The position numbers and the translations under genes are program-made. From positions 1 to 64,000 of the forward strand of contig DATGJI010000005.1 of the NCBI GenBank assembly GCA_035295225.1: 64,000 nt of DNA, read 5' to 3'. Source of the DNA: Candidatus Eremiobacteraceae bacterium. Lineage in GTDB: Bacteria > Vulcanimicrobiota > Vulcanimicrobiia > Eremiobacterales > Eremiobacteraceae. Below, piece by piece: positions 26,721-34,418 of this stretch; the first letter of the stretch is position 1, and each line of letters starts with the position of its first letter. Below the pieces are notes generated by a model. The model was not told the origin of the DNA, did no database searches, and worked only from the letters and a program-made list of their open reading frames with translations.

Positions 26721-29700
26721 CAAAGTTTGATCGGCGCGAGATGCGCGCCGCCCATCGCAGCGTTCAAGCCGCCGATATCGTTGGCGATGAACGAACGGTA
26801 CGATTGATCGGTGGCGAGGAACAGTTGATGCAGCACCGACTGTTCCGCCAGCTGCGCAGCAGTCGGCGGCGCGAAGCTGATCAGGAACATGAGCGATTGC
26901 TGTCGTTCGCGCAGGCTGTCGGTGATGAAGTCGTCGTCCTGATCGCCTTGCGGATTCGAGCTCAACGAGCTTCGAAGTTTGTCCAACGTAGCCCGGACCG
27001 CGTCGATGCGCGATACGAGCCCGGCGTTTGAGCCCGCCGCCGACCGGCGTTCGTTCAGCTGCTTTTCGATCGAATCCAGTCCGTTCAGATCGCTGTCGAC
27101 GGCAGAAAAATCATCGTACATCGCGACTGCAAACGCGCGGTTCGCCACGAGCTCCTGGTGCGTCCACGGAGCGCGCGGGTCCGCTTTCACCACGACGGAC
27201 TGCGAATACGTCTTTCCGCCGAGAGTCAGCCGCGCTTCGTACGTGCCGGGCACGACGCTCGGACCTTGGCCAAATCCGCGATTCCACTTGGGTGCGCCGT
27301 TCCACTTGACCGGCGGGTCGGAGGCGAGATCCCACGCGATGCGATTGACGCCCGCGGCATTGGGCACGTTTGAGACCTGTTTACCGTCTGAATCGTGCGT
27401 CCCCGAGATCGTACGTACGACGTGCCCGCCGGGTGCGATGATCTGCAGGCTCGGCGTGCCGCTCGAAGGGGACGCCTGATAGTACGTGAGGAGCGCGCCG
27501 TAGTCGGGATCGGTCCCCTGGAACGCGCTCGATCCGCCGCTTTCTGTCTGGCCGGCAAACGTGTAGAACAAGTATGCGTCGCGCACGCGGAAGAACGTCG
27601 GCTGGCCGGCGGATTGCGCGGCTGTGAGGCCCTGCAGCGCCGCGAGGTCGTCGAGAATCCAGAACGACCGGCCGTGCGTCGCGATGAGCAGATCGTCGAA
27701 GTCCGGCTGGATCTGGATGTCGCGCACGGATGCGGTGGGCATCGAGAGCTGCAGACTTTGCCAGTGCGCACCCGCATCGAAGGAGATCCAGATGCTCTCT
27801 TCAAGGCCGGCATAAAGCACCTGACTGTTGACCGGATCCTCGCGCACGACGTGCGCGTACTCGTCACTGGGGAGTCCGCTCGAGATCGAGCGCCACGTCT
27901 TGCCGAAGTCCGCGGTCGCGAAGACGTACGGCCTCGGGTCGCCGGCGAAATGCCGATCGATAACCGCGTACGCCGCGCCGCGCGAGAAGCGCGACGCGTC
28001 AAGTGAGTCGATCCGGCCCCACGGCCCGATGCCCGTGATGCTGACGTTCGACCAATTGCGCCCGCCGTCGCGCGTGATCTGCACGACACCGTCGTCGGTG
28101 CCGACCCAGATCAAACCGGCTTGCAGCGGCGACGGCGCAATGGAAAGAATGGTGTCGGAAAATTCGGCGCCGGTGACGTCGAGGGTGATCGGACCGCCGG
28201 AGACTTGCTGGTGCGATTTCACATTGAGCGTGAGATCCGGGCTGATCGGCGTCCAATGATAGCCGCGGTCGTTGCTGCGCAGCAAGACGTTGCCGCCGAA
28301 GTACGCGGTGTGCGGATCTTGCGGTGAAAACGCGATCGGCGCTTCCCAATTGAAGCGATAAGGAAGGGATGCGATCTCGCGCGCATTGGTGTCGCGCAAA
28401 TACGGGGTGATATCCCAGCTCTGATTCGAACGCACGTCGAAGATCGACAGCTCGCCTGCACTATTGCCGCCGCCTGCCGCATTCCAGACAAGATACGGGT
28501 CCGACGGATCCGGCCACACCCACGTGCCATCTCCTCCGCCGACGCTGACCCAATCGCGCGTTTCGATCGAACTGCCCCATGCGCCGACGTTGGGCGCGCA
28601 CCAAGAACCGTTGTCCTGCAAACCGCCGCAGACTTGATACGGGATGTCGCGGCTGTAGCCGACGTGGTACGCCTGTCCGATCGCGAAATTATTGCGCCAC
28701 TCCCAGGATGCGCCCGCGTCCTGCGAGATCGCGACGCCGCCGTCGTTGCCATTGATGATGCGTTCGCCGTCGGCTGCCCACCAGATGTCATGATGATCGC
28801 CGTGAACCGCTTGATCACTGACGGCCCATGTCTTCCCGCCGTCTTTGCTCTCGACGAGGTCGACCGAAACTGCGAAGAGATGATCGGCGTTTGTTGGGTC
28901 GACGTAAAGATGCGTGTAGTAAAACGGCCGCTGATTCGCTTCGGTATCGGTGGAGACGAGCTGCCACGTGCTGCCGCCGTCGGTCGAGCGCCACAGGATG
29001 CCTTGCTTGGATTGGATCAGCGCGTACACGCGCTGCGAATCGCTTGGCGCGATCGCAACGCCGACGCGGCCTTGCAGACCATCCGGCAGGCCGTGTCCCT
29101 CAAGTTTTGTCCAGGTCAATCCGCCGTCCGTGGATTTGAAGAGCCCATCCAACGGACCGCCGCTCTCGAGATCCCACGAGACGCGCGAGTACTGCCACAT
29201 GCCGGCATAGACGATGCTCGACGATTTCGGGTCCATCGCAAGGTCTGATGCACCGCTGCGCGGACCGAGGTAGAGCGTCTTCGACCACGTCTTTCCGCCA
29301 TCTGATGTGCGGTAGACGCCGCGATCCGAACTGTCGTGGAAGGGGTCGCCGAGTGCCGCGACGATCACGACGTTCACGTTGTGCGGATCCACGATGATCT
29401 TCGCGATCTGCGATGTTCCGTGCAGGTCCACGCGCTGCCACGTCTTGCCGCCGTCGAGCGAGTGATACAGCCCGTCTCCGGCCGCGACGTCGTTGCGCGG
29501 GTTCGCCTCACCGGTTCCGACCCAGACTTCGTTGCCGTTTCCCGGAGCGATCGCGATGGCGCCGATCGAGGCGACGTCTTGCGAGTCGAAGACCGATTGC
29601 CAGTGCGCTCCGCCATCGACCGTCTTATAGACGCCGCCGCCCGCGCTCCCCACATAGTAGAGGAAAGGATTCGTGTCGCTGCCGACGACCGCTCCCACGC

Positions 29701-29833
29701 GGCCGCCCGAGATCGCCGGTCCGATGGAGCGCCACGAGAGCGACGCGTATGGCAGCGGCGCCGCCGACGCCTTTTGCGTCGCGCTCGCGGCGACCGCAAT
29801 GGCGAAGGCCAGGAAGATCGGACCTAGACGCAT
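26720..29833 (-). CDS. secreted Asp-box (sortilin/VPS10-like) beta-propeller protein
   Basis: A 1037-residue exported protein with a signal peptide (residues 1-24). Residues 30-720 carry about eleven Asp-box repeats of the S/T-x-D-x-G-x-T-W form (for example SLDGGKTWQ, TSDGGKTWS, SKDGGKTWA, TRDGGRNWS), typical of ten-bladed sortilin-like or sialidase-type propellers. The C-terminal 300 residues read as beta-sandwich and a helical tail (LNGLDSIEKQLNERR). Such proteins are often auto-annotated glycosyl hydrolases, but no sialidase catalytic residues are evident; a binding or protein-processing role is equally likely. It is coupled to the isochorismatase-like gene. Confidence 0.85.
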   Translation of the reverse strand: MRLGPIFLAFAIAVAASATQKASAAPLPYASLSWRSIGPAISGGRVGAVVGSDTNPFLYYVGSAGGGVYKTVDGGAHWQSVFDSQDVASIGAIAIAPGNGNEVWVGTGEANPRNDVAAGDGLYHSLDGGKTWQRVDLHGTSQIAKIIVDPHNVNVVIVAALGDPFHDSSDRGVYRTSDGGKTWSKTLYLGPRSGASDLAMDPKSSSIVYAGMWQYSRVSWDLESGGPLDGLFKSTDGGLTWTKLEGHGLPDGLQGRVGVAIAPSDSQRVYALIQSKQGILWRSTDGGSTWQLVSTDTEANQRPFYYTHLYVDPTNADHLFAVSVDLVESKDGGKTWAVSDQAVHGDHHDIWWAADGERIINGNDGGVAISQDAGASWEWRNNFAIGQAYHVGYSRDIPYQVCGGLQDNGSWCAPNVGAWGSSIETRDWVSVGGGDGTWVWPDPSDPYLVWNAAGGGNSAGELSIFDVRSNQSWDITPYLRDTNAREIASLPYRFNWEAPIAFSPQDPHTAYFGGNVLLRSNDRGYHWTPISPDLTLNVKSHQQVSGGPITLDVTGAEFSDTILSIAPSPLQAGLIWVGTDDGVVQITRDGGRNWSNVSITGIGPWGRIDSLDASRFSRGAAYAVIDRHFAGDPRPYVFATADFGKTWRSISSGLPSDEYAHVVREDPVNSQVLYAGLEESIWISFDAGAHWQSLQLSMPTASVRDIQIQPDFDDLLIATHGRSFWILDDLAALQGLTAAQSAGQPTFFRVRDAYLFYTFAGQTESGGSSAFQGTDPDYGALLTYYQASPSSGTPSLQIIAPGGHVVRTISGTHDSDGKQVSNVPNAAGVNRIAWDLASDPPVKWNGAPKWNRGFGQGPSVVPGTYEARLTLGGKTYSQSVVVKADPRAPWTHQELVANRAFAVAMYDDFSAVDSDLNGLDSIEKQLNERRSAAGSNAGLVSRIDAVRATLDKLRSSLSSNPQGDQDDDFITDSLRERQQSLMFLISFAPPTAAQLAEQSVLHQLFLATDQSYRSFIANDIGGLNAAMGGAHLAPIKL

Positions 29834-29897
29834 GGGCGCACTCCATCATGCATGAGCGATGTGGAAGAGATTCCGTACCGATGCTTGCGGCGTCGAT

Positions 29898-29923
29898 GTA
29901 GGGCGGACCTTTTATGATTCGCC
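29898..29923. repeat. degenerate GGCGGACC palindrome
   Basis: GTAGGGCGGACC followed by TTTTATGATTCGCC; the right arm has decayed. It lies in the 29834-30061 gap upstream of the Asp-box gene. Apart from the HigBA promoter no other signal is evident in this gap. Confidence 0.5.
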
Positions 29924-30021
29924 TTGCGGCGTCGCTCGCTTCAATCCAGAGGGCGCCGGTGCTAGCCCAAACGAGCCGGCTGCGTGAGCTAACAAAGTTG
30001 ACGATTGAGCCTCCAGGTGGC

Positions 30022-30050
30022 TTGTCGATATATACCCTTTATGGTATAGT
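30022..30050 (+). promoter_or_regulatory. promoter of the HigBA-type module
   Basis: TTGTCG (30022-30027), 17-bp spacer, TATAGT (30045-30050). The inverted repeat TATACC-N6-GGTATA (30031-30048) overlaps the -10 box and is a good candidate antitoxin operator. The GAGGAGG just downstream (30051-30057) would lie at or before the transcript start. Confidence 0.6.
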
Positions 30051-30061
30051 GAGGAGGCGAC

Positions 30062-30366
30062 GTGGAACCTAACCGCACGAATCCGGAGCGTTGATCGGTC
30101 AGGCGCTCGTCTAAGCCCAAACTGGCGAAAAACATCCGGACGCAAAGCGGATGAAGGGGACGCTTCGAGAGGCTCATGAGATATCCGTACGCTCGACGGG
30201 GCAAGCATTTCGAGTCGTTTACACGGCTGATTTTGGCAGTATGGTTTGCGTCCTCCACGCGTTTATTAAGAAATCAAAGAAAGGCTCCAGAACTCCGAGG
30301 CGTCATCTCGAAATGATTGAAGGCCGGATAAAGTTTGCGAGGGAGCGGTATGAAGAAGGTGGTTAA
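30062..30366 (+). pseudogene. HigB/Gp49-type toxin interrupted by a stop codon
   Basis: From 30115 an open frame reads AQTGEKHPDAKRMKG, then VRSTGQAFRVVYTADF, then VCVLHAFIKKSKKG, an excellent match to the C-terminal two thirds of Gp49-like HigB RNases. The codon before it (30112-30114) is TAA, and the same frame upstream reads GALIGQALV, as expected of the family consensus around GxALxxAQxG. So a single nonsense change, plausibly TAC to TAA, splits the gene. The first 30 residues are not in one frame. An ATG at 30151 could still make a 71-residue fragment. The antitoxin gene overlaps its end by 17 bp. Confidence 0.65.
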
Positions 30367-30724
30367 GAGCAGGGAGAATCGGGTTATCCGCGCAGGCAAA
30401 AACGTCTTTGCAGAATTGAATTTGCCCGATGCGGACGTCGTTTTTGCCAAAGCACGCTTGGTGGTTGCGCTCGCCGGGGCAATCAAAGCCCAAAATCTCT
30501 CACAAGTCGAAGCAGCGAGGATGATCGGACTAACCCAGCCGAAGGTTTCACGACTTCTGCGCGGTGATACGCGGGGTTTCACGATTGACAAGATCGTCCA
30601 GCTTCTCACCAGGCTGAAAAGAGATGTCGAAATCAAGGTCACCCGCGCGCCTGCGAAGACAGCGGTCGGCCGAGTCATGATCACAGGCTCGACGCTGCAA
30701 ACCGTCGCATCGACGAAGCGGTAG
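30350..30724 (+). CDS. HigA-type Xre antitoxin
   Basis: A 124-residue helix-turn-helix protein. The HTH (LSQVEAARMIGLTQPKVSRLLRG) and the following GFTIDKIVQLLTRLKRDVEIKV are typical of the HTH_37/HigA group paired with Gp49-like toxins. ATG 30350 has GGGAG five bases upstream and overlaps the toxin stop. Order toxin-antitoxin is the usual one for HigBA. The intact antitoxin beside a broken toxin suggests decay under relaxed selection, or retention as a repressor or anti-addiction factor. Confidence 0.85.
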   Translation: MKKVVKSRENRVIRAGKNVFAELNLPDADVVFAKARLVVALAGAIKAQNLSQVEAARMIGLTQPKVSRLLRGDTRGFTIDKIVQLLTRLKRDVEIKVTRAPAKTAVGRVMITGSTLQTVASTKR

Positions 30725-30733
30725 TTTCGGACG

Positions 30734-30752
30734 GGGCAAGCGATGCTTGCCC
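30734..30752. repeat. GGGCAAGC palindrome
   Basis: GGGCAAGC-GAT-GCTTGCCC, 10 bp after the HigA stop and 10 bp before the M48 protease start. Confidence 0.85.
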
Positions 30753-30761
30753 TCCTACAGA

Positions 30762-31961
30762 ATGGCCCGACACATGGTCACGTTCACGCCCGATGTCGCA
30801 CGGCTTGTCGACAGCATCTATCCGCCGGCTCGCCAAGCGCTTGCGTACGAAATCGCCGCGATCGGCCGGCCGCTGTACTTCATCATCGCCGCCTTCGAAC
30901 TCGCTTTGCTCGTCTGGTTCTGGCAATCGGGCACCGCAGCGCGTCTTGCGGCTGCGTGCGATCGCCGCATCCGCCTGCCGTTTTTCTCGGCCGCCGCTTT
31001 CACGTTTCTCACGCTGCTGGGCTTCTCGATCGCGCTCTTGCCGTTCGCCTGGTACGGCGGCTATGCGCTTCCACACCGCTTCGGCTTGAGCGATGCGCCG
31101 TTTTCCGTCTGGATCTCGGATTGGGCGAAAGATCTCGCATTGACCACGGTGATCGGAGCCGCGATCGGGGCAGGCTTCGTGCGCCTGGTCGCGCGCCGCG
31201 CAAGGGCGTGGCCCGTCGTGGCGGCCGTGCTTGCCGCGCCGCTCATCCTATTCAGCAACGCGATCTTCCCGGTGTTCGTGACGCCGCTCTTCAACCACTA
31301 CGTGCCGCTGCCGGACTCGCCGCTCTCGCGCTCGATCCTTGCGATGGCCGCACGCAACGGCATCGCGGCATCGGTCGTCTACGAATACGACATGAGCCGG
31401 CAGACCAACGAAGGCAACGCGTATGTCGCGGGCATCGGCTCGTTCGAACGTATCGCGATCGGTGACACGATGCTGCGCGATCTCAAACCCGATGAAGTGC
31501 TCTACGTCGTGGCGCACGAGATGGGGCACTACAAACTGCATCATCTCTGGTGGGGTTCGCTCTATGCGTGGCTCGGCAGCCTCGGGTTGATCGCGCTCGT
31601 CGCGTTCGTGCTGCCGCTCAAGCTCAGGCATGGACCTCGCGGATCGACCGCGCTCTCCGATCCTGCCTCGCTGCCGCTGCTCGGGGCGTTCCTCATCGCC
31701 TTGTCGCTCGTCGTCGCACCGGTGTCCAATGCGATCTCGCGCGGCATCGAACACGCCGCGGACGTCTTCGCGGCCGAACATACCGCGCTCGGCGACGCCG
31801 GAGTGCGAGCGTTTGCTCGCTTGGGAACCGAGAATCTGTCGAGCCTGCATCCCCCGGCGCTCGCGGTCTGGTATTTCTACGACCACCCGCCGCTCGACGA
31901 GCGAATCGAGTACGCGCTCGAACACGAACGCGGCGGCACGTCGACGACCGTCGGCCCTTGA
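30762..31961 (+). CDS. M48 family (Ste24-like) membrane metalloprotease
   Basis: A 399-residue integral-membrane zinc protease. Six to seven hydrophobic helices are spread along the protein; the zinc motif HEMGHYKLHH (about residue 246) is followed 70 residues later by SRGIEHAADVFAAEHT, where the Glu completes the metal site. Before it lies IFPVFVTPLFNHYVPL, characteristic of CAAX-protease Ste24 homologues. In bacteria such enzymes degrade or process membrane proteins under stress. ATG 30762 avoids the palindromic repeat just upstream. An IclR promoter overlaps its stop codon. Confidence 0.9.
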   Translation: MARHMVTFTPDVARLVDSIYPPARQALAYEIAAIGRPLYFIIAAFELALLVWFWQSGTAARLAAACDRRIRLPFFSAAAFTFLTLLGFSIALLPFAWYGGYALPHRFGLSDAPFSVWISDWAKDLALTTVIGAAIGAGFVRLVARRARAWPVVAAVLAAPLILFSNAIFPVFVTPLFNHYVPLPDSPLSRSILAMAARNGIAASVVYEYDMSRQTNEGNAYVAGIGSFERIAIGDTMLRDLKPDEVLYVVAHEMGHYKLHHLWWGSLYAWLGSLGLIALVAFVLPLKLRHGPRGSTALSDPASLPLLGAFLIALSLVVAPVSNAISRGIEHAADVFAAEHTALGDAGVRAFARLGTENLSSLHPPALAVWYFYDHPPLDERIEYALEHERGGTSTTVGP

Positions 31962-31987
31962 CATCATTTCGCCATTAGTGCTAGGAT
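31958..31987 (+). promoter_or_regulatory. promoter of the iclR-type gene
   Basis: TTGACA (31958-31963), 18-bp spacer, TAGGAT (31982-31987). The -35 box is a perfect consensus and overlaps the M48 protease stop codon. The regulator start is 50 bp downstream. Confidence 0.6.
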
Positions 31988-32036
31988 TTTTCCGCATCCC
32001 AAAAACTTTCATCCGGTGCTAAGCCGGCGGTAACGC

Positions 32037-32861
32037 ATGCGAAAGCCATCTCAGGACGCGTCGGGCGACTCTGTCAAACGCGAGAGAACCGGCGTCCAAT
32101 CGGTAGAGCGCACGCTCGACATCCTCGAAGCGCTTGTCGAGTTCGGTTCCGAAGTCGGCTTGGTGGAGATCAGCCAGGTCGTCGGCTTGCCGCTTGCCAC
32201 GGTCCACCGGCTGCTCGGCACGCTCATCACGCGAGGCTACGTCAAGCAGAACCGGCAGAATAGAAAATATTCCCTTGGCTTCCGCGCGCTGCAGATGGGC
32301 AACGACATGCGCCAGCGCTTCAGCCTGCGGCTCGAAGCGCGCCCATTTCTGCAGCGGCTGATGCAGATGAGCGGCGAAAGCGCCAATCTCGCGGTGCTCG
32401 ATGACGGCGAAGTCGTATACATCGATCAAGCGCAATCGGCGCGCATCCTGCGCATGTTCACGCAGATCGGCAATCGTTTGCCCGCGCATTCGACCGGCAG
32501 CGGCAAGGCGTTGTTGGCGTTCTTGCCGCGCGAAGTCGTTGAAGGGATCTTGCGCCGCTACGGCATGGCGCCGCGCACGCCGAAGACGGTCACAGATTCG
32601 GCCGAACTATTCCGTGAGCTCGAGCAAGTCCGCGCGCTCGGCTACGCGCGCGACGACGAAGAGCACGAAGAAGGCGTCCGCTGCGTCGCCGTGCCGGTGC
32701 GCGATGCGTCAGGACAAGTCGTTGCGAGTCTGAGCGTATCCGGTCCAGCGGCACGACTAAGCGACTCGCGCGTCGACACCGTGCTCCCCGATCTGCTCGA
32801 CAGCGGCCACAAGCTCTCCGCCCGCTTGGGCTTTGCGCCCGAACCCATCCAAGCGCGTTGA
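32037..32861 (+). CDS. IclR family transcriptional regulator
   Basis: A 274-residue regulator. The N-terminal winged helix (SVERTLDILEALVEFGSEVGLVEISQVVGLPLATVHRLLGTL) is preceded by a 20-residue polar tail; the C-terminal effector domain (about 90-265) carries LPAHSTGSGKALLAFLP and EEGVRCVAVPVRDASGQVVASLSVSGP, the family signature. IclR proteins sense small carboxylates or aromatic acids and usually control adjacent catabolic genes; none is adjacent here. It has its own promoter and is coupled by a TTGA overlap to a GNAT gene. Confidence 0.92.
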   Translation: MRKPSQDASGDSVKRERTGVQSVERTLDILEALVEFGSEVGLVEISQVVGLPLATVHRLLGTLITRGYVKQNRQNRKYSLGFRALQMGNDMRQRFSLRLEARPFLQRLMQMSGESANLAVLDDGEVVYIDQAQSARILRMFTQIGNRLPAHSTGSGKALLAFLPREVVEGILRRYGMAPRTPKTVTDSAELFRELEQVRALGYARDDEEHEEGVRCVAVPVRDASGQVVASLSVSGPAARLSDSRVDTVLPDLLDSGHKLSARLGFAPEPIQAR

Positions 32862-33337
32862 CGATCGGCGTCCGGCACGCGCGCTCCGGCGATCGGCGTT
32901 TCGTCGAAGCGTTGGGAGCCGAAACCGCGCACAGCGGCGTGTCCGCGATCCGTCCGGCAGACGCCGACACGACTGCCCGAGCCTTTCACCGGCTGCTCGC
33001 GTTTTGCGAAGAGCGCCCGAAAACGGTGACGCTCATCGCGGAGTCCGAAGGCATTCCGGTCGGCTTTCTGTTGCTCGTGACCGATATACCCGACGACGTC
33101 ACGCAAGCGCCGCAGGCGTTCGTCGCGTTCATGGCGGTTGAGCCTGCCGCCCGGCGGCGCGGCGCGGCGGCGAAACTCTTGGCGGCGGCGGAACAAGAGG
33201 CGCGCAGCCTCGGGTTGCCGCATCTCAGCCTCATGGTCACGGCGGATAACGCGCCGGCGCGGGCTTTGTATCGGCGCTTTGGTTTCACGGACGAGCGCCT
33301 CGTGCTGACCAAACGCGTCGAACCGGCCGCTTCGTGA
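32858..33337 (+). CDS. GNAT family N-acetyltransferase
   Basis: A 159-residue acetyltransferase. Motif A is VAFMAVEPAARRRGAAAKLLAAAEQEA (acetyl-CoA pyrophosphate loop R-x-x-G-x-A) and motif B is LMVTADNAPARALYRRFGF. TTG start overlapping the IclR stop by four bases; GTG of the next gene overlaps its own stop by four bases, so iclR-gnat-permease are a coupled unit. The substrate is unknown. Confidence 0.85.
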   Translation: MTIGVRHARSGDRRFVEALGAETAHSGVSAIRPADADTTARAFHRLLAFCEERPKTVTLIAESEGIPVGFLLLVTDIPDDVTQAPQAFVAFMAVEPAARRRGAAAKLLAAAEQEARSLGLPHLSLMVTADNAPARALYRRFGFTDERLVLTKRVEPAAS

Positions 33338-34416
33338 GTCCGGCTGCTTCAGCGTCAACGCCGAATTGGCCGCGCGTATGGCGTGCGGCCGGTGTCATCG
33401 CGTTGGCGGCGATCGTGTTGTATGCGCTGTCGCGCATCCCGCTCACGGTCGAGGTGTTCATCGTCGCCACGCTCATCGCGTACGGCATCAATCCGATCGT
33501 GCGGCGTCTCAGCACTCGTATCCCACGCATCGCCGCGGTCGCTGTCGTCTACATCGTGGTGACGTTAGCGGTGCTCGCGCTCTTCTTCGTCGTCGTGCCG
33601 GACACGGTCGCCCAGCTGCAGACGTTTTTTGTGAACAGCGGCGACCTGACGATCTCACTGCAAGGCGCCGCGAACTCCACCCAGGACTGGATCGCTTCCC
33701 ATCTCGGAAACCGCGTCCTTCCGGCGCAATTGCAAGCCATCGAAACCAATTTGCTGGCGCAGCTCACGGCGGGCATCAACAATATCGTCGCGCGGGCCGG
33801 CAATGCGCTATTGGGACTCGCGAGCGCCATCGTCGTCGGCGTCACCGCAGTCGTGCTTTCATTCTTCTTCTTGACGCACAGCGAAGAAATACGCGAGTCC
33901 ATCTATAGCTTGTTCCCCGGACGCCATAGAGCTGCGGCCTCGAAGATCGCCCGCGAAATCTCGCGCGTGGTCGGGGGATTCGTATTCGGCCAGATCGTGT
34001 TATGCTTGTTCGTCGGCATCACCACGTGGGTCGTGTTGACGATCGCTGGATCGCAATACGCGCTCTTGCTTGGCGTGCTGACCGGCGTGCTCTATGCGCT
34101 GCCGTTCCTCGGTCTCATCGTCGCCATCGCGCTCGGGGTTATGCTCGGATCACTGCAGGGTTGGACCATGGCGATCATCACGGCCGCGGCTATCGCGATC
34201 ATCTCGAAGATCGCCGACATAATCTTGGTCCCGAAGGTGATGGGTGAAAGCGTCGGCGTCTCGCCCATGGCAGTGATCTTCGCGATCTTTGCCGGCGGCG
34301 AGCTATTCGGCGTGTGGGGTCTCGTGCTCGCGATTCCAGCCGCCGCGCTGATAAAGATCGCGTGGAATCTGTGGATCCATCCGTGGATCACGGGCCTGCC
34401 CGAAACCAGCGCCTAG
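33334..34416 (+). CDS. AI-2E family transporter (PF01594-type permease)
   Basis: A 360-residue permease with about eight membrane helices. The extracytoplasmic helical region lies around residues 90-170, and the C-terminal half has the characteristic GVLTGVLYALPFLGLIVAIALG and ISKIADIILVPKVMGESVGVSPMAVIFAIFAGGELFGVWGL. The family name comes from E. coli TqsA, but most members transport other solutes or Na+/H+; autoinducer export should not be inferred. GTG start overlaps the GNAT stop. It converges with argS, three bases apart. Confidence 0.88.
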   Translation: MSPAASASTPNWPRVWRAAGVIALAAIVLYALSRIPLTVEVFIVATLIAYGINPIVRRLSTRIPRIAAVAVVYIVVTLAVLALFFVVVPDTVAQLQTFFVNSGDLTISLQGAANSTQDWIASHLGNRVLPAQLQAIETNLLAQLTAGINNIVARAGNALLGLASAIVVGVTAVVLSFFFLTHSEEIRESIYSLFPGRHRAAASKIAREISRVVGGFVFGQIVLCLFVGITTWVVLTIAGSQYALLLGVLTGVLYALPFLGLIVAIALGVMLGSLQGWTMAIITAAAIAIISKIADIILVPKVMGESVGVSPMAVIFAIFAGGELFGVWGLVLAIPAAALIKIAWNLWIHPWITGLPETSA

Positions 34417-34418
34417 AT

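Noticed and set aside
26720-29833. Sialidase or glycosyl hydrolase
   Set aside because: Asp-box repeats alone are shared with sortilin-like binding proteins; no catalytic Arg triad or Tyr/Glu pair of sialidases was seen.
33334-34416. Quorum-sensing (AI-2) exporter
   Set aside because: The family name AI-2E does not prove the substrate; no luxS or lsr gene is visible.
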